A DNA stretch of 64,000 nt from Phreatobacter stygius (GTDB lineage: Bacteria > Pseudomonadota > Alphaproteobacteria > Rhizobiales > Phreatobacteraceae). This document shows positions 58,211 to 64,000 of the stretch, in pieces. Every line of letters begins with the position of its first letter. The first letter of the stretch is position 1. The stretch is taken from the NCBI RefSeq assembly GCF_005144885.1, contig NZ_CP039690.1, positions 4,911,001 through 4,975,000 on the forward strand. Direction: 5' to 3'. Position numbers and translations under genes: made by a program. The notes under the pieces are model-generated. The model was not told the DNA's origin, did no database searches, and worked only from the letters and a program-made list of their open reading frames with translations.

Positions 58211-59131
58211 TCAGGCCGCCACCTCTTCCGCGATCAGCTGGTGGTGCAGGCCGAGACCGGCCTGGACCCCGTCGGCCGCGGCGAATGTGATATTGGCCAT
58301 GGCCCGCGCCGCGTCGCCGGCGGCATAGACGCCGGGAACGGTGGTGAGCTTGCTGCTGTCGGTGCGGATGATCGCGCCGAGCGGTGTCTGGTCGAAGGCG
58401 CAGCCGAGCGCCGCCGCAAGCCCGCTCGCCATCCGGTTGGGCGCCGCGACGAACAGGGCCTTCACCGCGACGAGCCGGCCATCGCCGAGGCGGATGCCGT
58501 CGATGACGGGGGCAGCCCCTTCGATGGCCACGACCGGCACCGGTTCGATCGCGACGGAGCGTCTTGCCAGCACGGTGCGGGCCGCTTGGTCGAAATCGAC
58601 GCCGTTGGCAAACAGCGTGACCTCGCCCCAGTCGGCGATCAGCGAGGCCTGATGGACCGACAGCGGGCCGGCGGCGGCAAGCACGCCGATCGGGCCGCCG
58701 CCGACCTCATAGCCATGGCAATAGGGGCAATGCAGCACGGTCTTGCCCCAGCGCGGCGTGAGGCCTGGAACATCCGGCAGAATATCGGTGATGCCGGTGG
58801 CGAGTACGAGGCGCCGGCCTTCGGCCCGTTGACCGTCCGACGTCTCCACCCGGAAGCCGCCGTCCCACGCCTCGATTTGCGCGACCTCGCCGGTCAGCAG
58901 GCTGACGGTCGGATAGCGCGCGAGCTGGGTGCGGGTTTCATCGAGGATGTCGCCGCCGGCGCGTCCGTCGAGCGCCAGCACGCCGTGGGAGTGGCTGGCG
59001 AAGCGGTTGCGCGGCTGGCCCGCGTCGATCACCAGCACCGGGCGGCGCGCCCGGGCGAGCTGCATGGCGGCCGACAGGCCGGCAAAGCTGCCGCCGACGA
59101 TGACCGCATCATAGGGCAAGGCATGGTTCAT
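58211..59131 (-). CDS. Thioredoxin-reductase-like FAD/NAD(P) oxidoreductase
   Basis: The 306-residue flavoprotein has the FAD motif VIVGGSFAGLSAAMQLARA, a CPYCHGYE redox motif (CxxC) in the middle, an NADPH-domain block and a C-terminal GVYAAGDAARAMANITFAAADGV. These single-subunit enzymes reduce a disulfide or another small partner. It overlaps the preceding small gene by ATGA (59128-59131). No thioredoxin gene is beside it. Confidence 0.9.
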   Translation of the reverse strand: MNHALPYDAVIVGGSFAGLSAAMQLARARRPVLVIDAGQPRNRFASHSHGVLALDGRAGGDILDETRTQLARYPTVSLLTGEVAQIEAWDGGFRVETSDGQRAEGRRLVLATGITDILPDVPGLTPRWGKTVLHCPYCHGYEVGGGPIGVLAAAGPLSVHQASLIADWGEVTLFANGVDFDQAARTVLARRSVAIEPVPVVAIEGAAPVIDGIRLGDGRLVAVKALFVAAPNRMASGLAAALGCAFDQTPLGAIIRTDSSKLTTVPGVYAAGDAARAMANITFAAADGVQAGLGLHHQLIAEEVAA

Positions 59132-59334
59132 CTGTGTTGTCCTGGGTGGTGCGCGGCGAAACGCCGACGGAAATCGGTGGCGAGGCCGGCGAGCGTGATG
59201 CGCCCGAATCGCGCGGCAATCAGGGCGGCGGTTTCGCGCAAGGCGTCGCCGATCATGCGGTCGACCGCCTGCTCGATCGGGCGGCCGCGCCTTTCGGCGG
59301 GCAGGGCGGTCGATGGTGGTTTGTCGCGTTTCAT
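59128..59334 (-). CDS. Small hypothetical protein coupled to the flavoprotein gene
   Basis: A 68-residue basic protein (MKRDKPPSTALPAERRGRP... IGDALRETAALIAARFGRITLAGL). The stop overlaps the next start as ATGA. The ATG at 59334 lies directly after a GTAACT inverted repeat and about where a -35/-10 pair would start transcription, so the mRNA may be leaderless. A TTG at 59370 gives an alternative start. It may be a remnant of a regulator. Family not recognised. Confidence 0.4.
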   Translation of the reverse strand: MKRDKPPSTALPAERRGRPIEQAVDRMIGDALRETAALIAARFGRITLAGLATDFRRRFAAHHPGQHR

Positions 59335-59370
59335 GTAACTTAGATAGTTACGAGTCTGGGCAGCTGTCAA
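59335..59370 (-). promoter_or_regulatory. Promoter with overlapping GTAACT inverted repeat
   Basis: GTAACTTAGATAGTTAC (59335-59351) has perfect 6-bp arms. On the minus strand TTGACA (59370-59365) is 17 bp from CTATCT (59347-59342), so the repeat covers the -10 element. A repressor bound here would block the flavoprotein unit. The half-site matches the HxlR operator at 22839. Confidence 0.55.
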
Positions 59371-59469
59371 GGCCGGGCAAGGCGGCCCGGCAAACCGATC
59401 TCTATCGGGCGTGGCGGGGGAGCCGCGTCGGCGCGCGGCGCGGTCGTCGAGGTGCTGCGCCTGCGAACC

Positions 59470-59739
59470 TCAATGCAGGCGGAATTCGGCGTCGACCGTC
59501 TTGATCTCGGCGGGGCCGATCAGCGCCTTGTGCGCCACCGTCACCCGGTAGAGCCGCCCCTCCAGCTTGGCTTCCCAGAAGGCCAGGAACTTCTTCAGCT
59601 CGGGAAAGCGCGGCGCCAGATCATAGTCCTGCCAGACATATTCCTGCAGGATCGAGGGATGATCCGGCAGGCGATAGAGGATGTCCGCCGTGGTCAAGCC
59701 ATAGCCTTCGATCTGCCTGGCAAATTCATGCGATGCCAT
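59470..59739 (-). CDS. usg: Usg family protein
   Basis: The 89-residue protein matches the Usg family of alphaproteobacteria end to end: FARQIEGYGLTTADILYRLPDHPSILQEYVWQDYDLAPRFPELKKFLAFWEAKLEGRLYRVTVAHKALIGPAEI. The family is named for its place upstream of trpF in some species; its biochemical role is unknown. Here it is alone. Confidence 0.9.
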   Translation of the reverse strand: MASHEFARQIEGYGLTTADILYRLPDHPSILQEYVWQDYDLAPRFPELKKFLAFWEAKLEGRLYRVTVAHKALIGPAEIKTVDAEFRLH

Positions 59740-59972
59740 GCTGGAATCTCCTTTGCCGGATGACCAGTTGATCGCAGCGCAACATTACGCTTCGTGCAAG
59801 GCAAAAATACGGTTTTCACGAAAGATTTCAGATGTTTGGCACTCATGTCCGGGAATTGCTGCCAGCACGCGCGCCGGCCCATGGCAAGGTAACGTCGACG
59901 CAGACAGGCTGCCTGCAAAGGCATAACCGTGGCGCTCCGATCCCGCTGCCCGAGAGGCGAGAGGCGCGAGCG

Positions 59973-60743
59973 ATGCGAGACAAGGACGAGGCTGTCCTGG
60001 CCGGCGCGGCCGGCGCTTATCGCGAGGCGCTGCCCGCCTTGCCGCTCAAGGACCATTTCCTCTGCGCCTGGAGCCATCAGGTCGCGCCCGATCATTGCGG
60101 TCCGATGGCGATCGTGCCGGACGGTTGTGTCGATATCGTCTGGCTCGCCGGCCGCCTGCATGTCGCCGGCCCCGACATCGAGGTGGCGCTGCCGGAACCA
60201 CCGCCGGGCGCCGGCATCGTGGGCATGCGCTTCGCGCCCGGCGCGGCGGCCCGTTGGCTCGGGCTGCCGATGTCCGAACTGGTCGGTCGCCAGGTCGCTC
60301 TCACCGATCTCTGGGGCGGCCGGGCGCGCGATCTGACCAATCGGGTCGGCGACGCCGAGACGGTCGAACGGCGGCTGACCGCCCTGCAATCGGGCCTTGC
60401 GACGCTTGCGCCGGCGATCGAAGCGCCCGCCCGCGACATGGCTTTTGTCTTCGACCGGCTCAGCCGGGGGCCAGCCTCGCTCGAGGCTCTGCGCGATCGG
60501 CTCGACATCAGCGAGCGGACGCTGCGCCGGCGCAGCCGGGAGGCCTTTGGTTACGGCCCGAAAACGCTCGAGCGCATCCTCAGGTTCCAGCGTTTCCTGA
60601 GGCTTGCGCGGCAAATGCCGGAGACCGGTCTCGCGACGCTGGGCGCCGCGGCGGGTTATTCCGATCAGGCCCATCTCGGCCGCGAGGTGAGGAGCCTGTC
60701 GGGCCTCACGCCGGTGGCGGTGCTGAAACAACTGGAGGGCTGA
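59973..60743 (+). CDS. AraC-family regulator
   Basis: The 256-residue protein has an N-terminal domain of the type with IVPDGCVDIVWL and GMRFAPGAAARWLGLPMSEL, followed by a C-terminal AraC helix-turn-helix (LEALRDRLDISERTLRRRSREAFGYGPKTLERILRFQRFLRLAR; GLATLGAAAGYSDQAHLGREVRSLSGLTPVAVL). The ATG at 59973 follows GAGGCGCGAG; the longer frame from 59832 is unlikely. It precedes SRPBCC and VOC genes on the same strand and probably controls them. Confidence 0.9.
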   Translation: MRDKDEAVLAGAAGAYREALPALPLKDHFLCAWSHQVAPDHCGPMAIVPDGCVDIVWLAGRLHVAGPDIEVALPEPPPGAGIVGMRFAPGAAARWLGLPMSELVGRQVALTDLWGGRARDLTNRVGDAETVERRLTALQSGLATLAPAIEAPARDMAFVFDRLSRGPASLEALRDRLDISERTLRRRSREAFGYGPKTLERILRFQRFLRLARQMPETGLATLGAAAGYSDQAHLGREVRSLSGLTPVAVLKQLEG

Positions 60744-60812
60744 CTGGCCGTTTCGTTCAAGACGAGGGAGGCTGGGCCGTGGCAAGAGCGCGGCAACCGA
60801 TGGAGGCTGACG

Positions 60813-61247
60813 ATGCCGAACCAGCAAGCTGCAACCCAAGCGATCCAGACCCTCGAGACCCGGATCATCCATGTGTCGATCGCGCGCGACTGGCGCGCCG
60901 TCTATGACTTCGCCGCCGAGCCCGCCAACATGCCGCGCTGGGCCGCCGGCCTCGGGCGCAATTTCGCGCGGGCCGGCGAGGTCTGGACCGCCGACGGGCC
61001 AGGGGGCCCGGTGACCATCCGCTTTGCCCCGCGCAACCATTTTGGCGTGCTCGACCATGTCGTCACCTTGAGGTCTGGCGTCGACGTGGCCGTGCCGCTG
61101 CGGGTCGTTCAAAACGGCGGCGGCGCGGAGGTCATCTTCACCCTGTTCCGCCAACCCGGCATGAGCCCGGCTGATCTCGCCCGCGACGCCGAGGCCGTGA
61201 CGCGCGACCTGAACAGCCTCAAGGCGCTCATGGAAACGGCCGCTTGA
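60813..61247 (+). CDS. SRPBCC-family protein
   Basis: A 144-residue START/Bet v1-fold protein (RIIHVSIARDWRAVYDFAAEPANMPRWAAGLGRNFARAG ... VIFTLFRQPGMSPADLARDAEAVTRDLNSLKALME). Such proteins bind hydrophobic ligands and lack a fixed catalytic site. It ends at the start of the reading region of the VOC gene (24 bp gap) and follows the AraC gene. Role unknown. Confidence 0.87.
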   Translation: MPNQQAATQAIQTLETRIIHVSIARDWRAVYDFAAEPANMPRWAAGLGRNFARAGEVWTADGPGGPVTIRFAPRNHFGVLDHVVTLRSGVDVAVPLRVVQNGGGAEVIFTLFRQPGMSPADLARDAEAVTRDLNSLKALMETAA

Positions 61248-61270
61248 TCAATCACGAGGAAGACAAGACC

Positions 61271-61627
61271 ATGGCGCAGTCAGGCCACGACCGACGCATC
61301 GACAATATCGAATTCAACGTCAGCGACATTGCCCGCTCGCGTGCCTTCTACGGCGCGGCCTTCGGCTGGAGCTTTACCGATTACGGCCCGACCTATTGCG
61401 AATTCACCGATGGCAGGCTGACCGGTGGGCTGACGACGGGCGGGCCGGTCCGGCCCGGTGGTCCGCTGGTCATCCTCTACGCCGACGACCTCGCCGAAAC
61501 ACAAGCCCGCCTGGAAGCGCTCGATGCGCCGATCGTCAAGCCGGTTTTCAGCTTTCCCGGTGGCCGGCGCTTCCACTTCCAGGACCCGGACGGTTACGAA
61601 CTGGCGGTCTGGTCGGACAAGCCGTGA
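61271..61627 (+). CDS. VOC-family (glyoxalase-like) protein
   Basis: A 118-residue vicinal-oxygen-chelate protein with paired beta-alpha-beta-beta-beta modules (IDNIEFNVSDIARSRAFYGAAFGWSFTDYGPTYCEF; LVILYADDLAETQARLEALDAPIVKPVFSFPGGRRFHFQDPDGYELAVWS). Candidate metal ligands include the His in RRFHFQDPDG and Glu in YELAVW. GAGGAAGAC supports the ATG at 61271. It may be a detoxification or resistance enzyme, made with the SRPBCC protein. Confidence 0.9.
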   Translation: MAQSGHDRRIDNIEFNVSDIARSRAFYGAAFGWSFTDYGPTYCEFTDGRLTGGLTTGGPVRPGGPLVILYADDLAETQARLEALDAPIVKPVFSFPGGRRFHFQDPDGYELAVWSDKP

Positions 61628-62077
61628 GGTCTGGTTCCAGCTTGCCGAGCTGGCCCGGGGCGTCATCGCGAGCATTGCGGTGATCGCCACGCTTCTGCGG
61701 ATGTTTGCTTGCGGTGCCGCGCGCGCCGCATGTCTGGCCCGCGTGGGAGGGCGGGGCCTGCCGGCGTGACTTCTGGCTTTCGCGGTTCGAGAAAATAGTC
61801 CTATTTTTCTTGACAGGGCGGCACGAGTCGCGCTTAATGCAAGAAATGGATCGTCGGAGTTCTTGCGTCGAGCGGCGCAAGGTGGACTTGATGATCTAGC
61901 GCCCTGAAAATTCGGATCTTGCCTCGGCCACGTTCGTCTGGGCATCGACGCCTGTGTTTGCAGGTGCCGGTGCTTCGGAGCAAACAGGCGGCGATGTCCG
62001 TCGGCGATTCCGCCGTCCGGCTCATGGGCGGGGCCCGATCGACGCGCCTCCAACCCCTGACCTGACCCACTCCTCCC
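61628..62077. other. Intergenic region upstream of the lysis cassette
   Basis: About 450 bp with no convincing gene. The middle, around 61790-61845, is notably AT-rich for this chromosome and holds the inverted repeat and promoter listed next; the rest shows no structure I can support. Confidence 0.5.
61790..61838 (+). promoter_or_regulatory. Candidate promoter with an AT-rich inverted repeat
   Basis: TTGACA (61810-61815) and CTTAAT (61833-61838) are 17 bp apart. Just upstream, and touching the -35, AGAAAATAG (61790-61798) is mirrored by CTATTTTTCT (61801-61810) with one extra base. This may be the regulated start of the lysis cassette, giving a leader of about 230 bases. Confidence 0.5.
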
Positions 62078-62194
62078 ATGCCTGACATTCCTGACCTTGC
62101 CGTGACCGCGGCGGGGCTTTTCGTGTTGGTCGCGCTGCTGGTCTTCACGGTCGACACGTCCCGACAAATCGACAATCGCGAGAATGACACATGA
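62078..62194 (+). CDS. Thirty-eight-residue single-span membrane peptide of the lysis cassette
   Basis: The peptide MPDIPDLAVTAAGLFVLVAL-type helix (residues about 7-25) is followed by the charged tail DTSRQIDNRENDT. The stop overlaps the endolysin start as ATGA (62191-62194). No clear ribosome site is seen upstream, but position and overlap support a real gene. It could be a small holin, an antiholin or a spanin-like helper. It has no homology that I can name. Confidence 0.55.
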   Translation: MPDIPDLAVTAAGLFVLVALLVFTVDTSRQIDNRENDT

Positions 62195-63024
62195 CGATCA
62201 CGGTGACCGCCGCGACGTTGCGCCGGATCGCGCCCGGTGCGCGCTCCGAGATCATCCTCAACCTGGCGCCGGCTTTGACCGCCGGCTTTCCCGCCGGCGG
62301 CATCACGTCGCCGGCGCGCGCCGCCCATTTCCTGGCTCAGGCGGCCCATGAGACCGACGGTTTCCGCACCCTGGTCGAATATGGCGACGCGGCCTATTTC
62401 CGGCGTTATGACGGCCGGCGCGACCTCGGCAATGTCCAGGCCGGCGACGGCGCGCGCTATCGTGGCCGCGGCATCTTCCAGCTCACCGGCCGGGCGAATT
62501 ACCGCAGCTTCGGCGCCAGGATCGGCGTCAACCTGGAGGGCTTGCCGGAGGCGGCGGCGCTGCCGGCCAATTCGACGGCGACCGCGCTGGCCTATTGGAA
62601 CGACCGGGCTTTGAGCGCCCATGCCGACCGCGACGACCTGCGCTGCATCACCCGGCGGATCAATGGCGGTTTCAACGGCCTGGCCGATCGTGAGGCCAGG
62701 CTGATCCGCGCCAAGGCGGCGCTATCAGGCCAGCCGGCGAGCGCGGCGGTCAACGAGATCACCACCCGCGCGACGCAGGCGAAGCGCGCGGCCACCCGGG
62801 CGGCCGCCGGGGCAGGGGGCGCGGCAACCGCCGGCACGGCCGGCACGGCCACGACCGTCGCGCCGAAAGCCGAGACATCGGCCGATGGCTCGCCCATCGC
62901 GGCCGGCATCGTCCTCGCCCTGGTCTTCGGCGCGGCCTTCGTTGTCCTCGCCGGACGCGCCTGGTCGAAAGGCCGGCAGGCCCGGGCCTTCAGGGCCAAT
63001 GCAGCACAGGGGGCGGGGGCATGA
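62191..63024 (+). CDS. GH19-family endolysin with C-terminal membrane helix
   Basis: The 277-residue protein has an N-terminal lysozyme/chitinase-like GH19 domain (residues about 1-180): HFLAQAAHETDGFRTLVEYGDAAYF with candidate catalytic Glu54 and Glu63, YRGRGIFQLTGRANYRSFG, and ITRRINGGFNGLADREARL. An Ala/Thr-rich linker leads to a C-terminal membrane helix (IAAGIVLALVFGAAFVVLAG, about 235-254). It should cut peptidoglycan. A membrane anchor at the C-terminus is unusual for an endolysin. Coupled by ATGA overlaps on both sides. Confidence 0.9.
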   Translation: MTITVTAATLRRIAPGARSEIILNLAPALTAGFPAGGITSPARAAHFLAQAAHETDGFRTLVEYGDAAYFRRYDGRRDLGNVQAGDGARYRGRGIFQLTGRANYRSFGARIGVNLEGLPEAAALPANSTATALAYWNDRALSAHADRDDLRCITRRINGGFNGLADREARLIRAKAALSGQPASAAVNEITTRATQAKRAATRAAAGAGGAATAGTAGTATTVAPKAETSADGSPIAAGIVLALVFGAAFVVLAGRAWSKGRQARAFRANAAQGAGA

Positions 63025-63569
63025 GCGCTTTCGACGACATCGCGCGAAAGATCGCCGCCGCCGGCGCACCGGTCATTGGCGGCTTCATCGGCACCGCCAT
63101 TGGCGGCCCGGCCGGCGCCATCGCCGGGTCGCTGGCCGGCAAGGCGCTCGAGGCGGTGGCCGAAAGCCTCGGCACGGATGCCACGCCGGAAGCCGTCGGC
63201 ATGGCCATCGACAGGGATCCGGGCGCTGCGGCCAAGCTCGCCGCGACGGAAGCCCGCGCCGGCGAGATCGTGAAGCTCTGGCAGGCCGAGGCGCAGCGGG
63301 CGAGTGATGCTCAGGCCGCCGAGATCGCCCGGGGCTTCACCGCCTGGCAGGCCATGCGCATCGCCATCCAGGTGATCGTCTGGGGCGGCTGGTCGGTGAT
63401 CGGGCTGACCGGCATCTTCGGCGGCAATTGGGGCGTCAGGCCGCTGGTGCCGTTGACCGAACTGATCGGCGCCTGGGGCACCGTCACCACGGTCTGGCTG
63501 ATCGTCTTCCACGGCGGCCATACGGTGAAGGAGGTCCTGCCGGCACTGAAATTCGGCAAGGCCCGATGA
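63021..63569 (+). CDS. Holin of the GTA three-TM type
   Basis: A 182-residue protein with a Gly/Ala-rich first segment (GAPVIGGFIGTAIGGPAGAIAGSLAGKAL), a charged middle helix (TEARAGEIVKLWQAEAQRASDAQAAEIARG) and two strong C-terminal membrane helices (IQVIVWGGWSVIGLTGIFGG; IGAWGTVTTVWLIVFHGG). The pattern is that of the 3TM holin of gene transfer agents. It would open the inner membrane for the endolysin. Overlaps neighbours by ATGA at both ends. Confidence 0.85.
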   Translation: MSAFDDIARKIAAAGAPVIGGFIGTAIGGPAGAIAGSLAGKALEAVAESLGTDATPEAVGMAIDRDPGAAAKLAATEARAGEIVKLWQAEAQRASDAQAAEIARGFTAWQAMRIAIQVIVWGGWSVIGLTGIFGGNWGVRPLVPLTELIGAWGTVTTVWLIVFHGGHTVKEVLPALKFGKAR

Positions 63570-63817
63570 GGCCGGTGCGGATCAACCCGGAGATCAACAT
63601 CTGGTCGATCCTGGCGACGCTCTGCATGGTCGGCGCCGCCGGGTTGTGGCTGCAGGCCGACGTCCGCGACCTGAAGGCCGAGGACGCCAGGATCATCGAG
63701 CGGGTCAAACGCATCGAGGACCGAACCGAGCGCGACCGCGACACCATCGCCACCATCCAGGGCGACATCCGGGTGATCAGGCAGATCCTGGAGGGCAGCC
63801 GGCCCCGGCCGCCATGA
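63566..63817 (+). CDS. Membrane-anchored coiled-coil protein of the lysis cassette (possible spanin-like)
   Basis: An 83-residue protein with one N-terminal membrane helix (INIWSILATLCMVGAAGLWLQA) and a charged coiled coil (DVRDLKAEDARIIERVKRIEDRTERDRDTIATIQGDIRVIRQILEG). Type II single-span proteins with such a coil resemble inner-membrane spanins of the Rz kind, but no Rz1-like lipoprotein is seen. It overlaps the holin stop as ATGA and is the last gene before a strong terminator. Confidence 0.75.
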   Translation: MRPVRINPEINIWSILATLCMVGAAGLWLQADVRDLKAEDARIIERVKRIEDRTERDRDTIATIQGDIRVIRQILEGSRPRPP

Positions 63818-63855
63818 CAGCATCGGTGCAGTGCATGCGTTTCCTCCCCTGACCT

Positions 63856-63895
63856 GGCGCCGCGTGTCCTTCGGGATGCGCGGCGCCTTTCTTTC
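63856..63895 (+). terminator. Rho-independent terminator of the lysis cassette
   Basis: GGCGCCGCG (63856-63864) pairs perfectly with CGCGGCGCC (63879-63887). The stem continues past a TG/TG mismatch with TCC/GGA and closes with a TTCG loop. TTTCTTTCG follows at once. It is the clearest terminator in the window. Confidence 0.88.
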
Positions 63896-63911
63896 GTTGG
63901 CGCACCGGTGA

Positions 63912-64000
63912 TCACGACCCTCGTGCTGATCGCGTCGCGCGCAGACTGTCGCCCAGGAGGCTCGAGAAGATCCTGGCCCCTTCGGAATTGAGGTGACATC
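63912..64000 (-). CDS. C-terminus of a minus-strand gene, SGNH/GDSL-hydrolase-like (partial)
   Basis: Reading leftward from 63998 the frame gives CHLNSEGARIFSSLLGDSL, ending RATRSARGS and TGA at 63914-63912. H-L-N-x-x-G-x-x-x-(hydrophobic) is the last conserved block (DxxHLN..G) of SGNH/GDSL esterases and carries the catalytic His. Only 28 codons are inside the window, so the assignment rests on this one block. Confidence 0.5.
   Translation of the reverse strand, partial: CHLNSEGARIFSSLLGDSLRATRSARGS

Noticed and set aside
62078-63817. A whole prophage
   Set aside because: Only lysis genes are present; upstream genes (AraC, SRPBCC, VOC) are ordinary chromosomal genes and no integrase, attachment site or structural gene is visible.

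Overview
The window is high-GC DNA with tightly packed, often ATGA-overlapping genes. It reads as a chromosomal segment of an alphaproteobacterium, most likely order Hyphomicrobiales. Supporting signs are a usg gene, a dmeR-dmeF metal-efflux pair, a DUF1326/DUF2182 pair, a gene-transfer-agent-type three-TM holin and many LysR regulators and ABC importers. The genus cannot be fixed from the sequence. I saw no rRNA, tRNA or CRISPR array.

Layout. 1-2.1 kb: the start of an exported protein gene, then a complete 1017-bp IS481-type element (150-1166) with a 6-bp target duplication, then a LysR gene. 2.1-8.8 kb: GrlR-like protein, DUF1326+DUF2182 pair, a DNA-alkylation-repair group (decayed AlkA-like fragment, AlkB, O6-alkylguanine methyltransferase), LysE exporter and SulP transporter. 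8.9-19 kb: a catabolic-looking cluster with a luciferase-like monooxygenase, two paralogous M24 pita-bread proteins that have lost metal ligands, an M20 deacylase, an ABM-domain protein, an FMN reductase, a LysR regulator and a taurine/nitrate-type ABC importer. Three near-identical 15-bp LysR-type boxes lie in front of its transcription units. 19-25.5 kb: small hypothetical genes, dmeR-dmeF with an FrmR-type operator, an HxlR-SDR unit facing a MaoC gene, and an OmpR/histidine-kinase pair. 25.5-36.8 kb: two related exported proteins separated by a DUF486 gene, a large autotransporter, a VasI-like protein, a CNNM/CorC-type protein, a quinone-oxidoreductase-like gene facing a LysR gene, and DUF202. 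36.8-46 kb: an RND pump with two adaptor genes and a nearby MerR-TipAS regulator, then an operon of metallophosphoesterase, cupredoxin, ECF sigma and anti-sigma. 46-53 kb: a five-gene operon of Fbp-type ABC importer, family III CoA-transferase and CitE-like lyase, facing a GntR gene. 53-61.6 kb: CoA-transferase/hydrolase, OsmC, NAD-dependent epimerase, PPOX flavoprotein, thioredoxin-reductase-like flavoprotein, Usg, and an AraC/SRPBCC/VOC group. 62-63.9 kb: a compact four-gene lysis cassette (38-aa membrane peptide, GH19 endolysin with C-terminal TM, holin, TM-coiled-coil protein) closed by a strong terminator. The window ends in the last codons of a minus-strand gene resembling an SGNH hydrolase.

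How genes work together. The 8.9-19 kb block is the best candidate for an undescribed system: an importer, a two-component flavin monooxygenase and several C-N hydrolase-like enzymes sharing one regulatory box. The 46-53 kb operon suggests import of an organic acid, activation to a CoA thioester and cleavage by a lyase. The lysis cassette resembles the detached lysis module of gene transfer agents, because no capsid or tail genes accompany it here.
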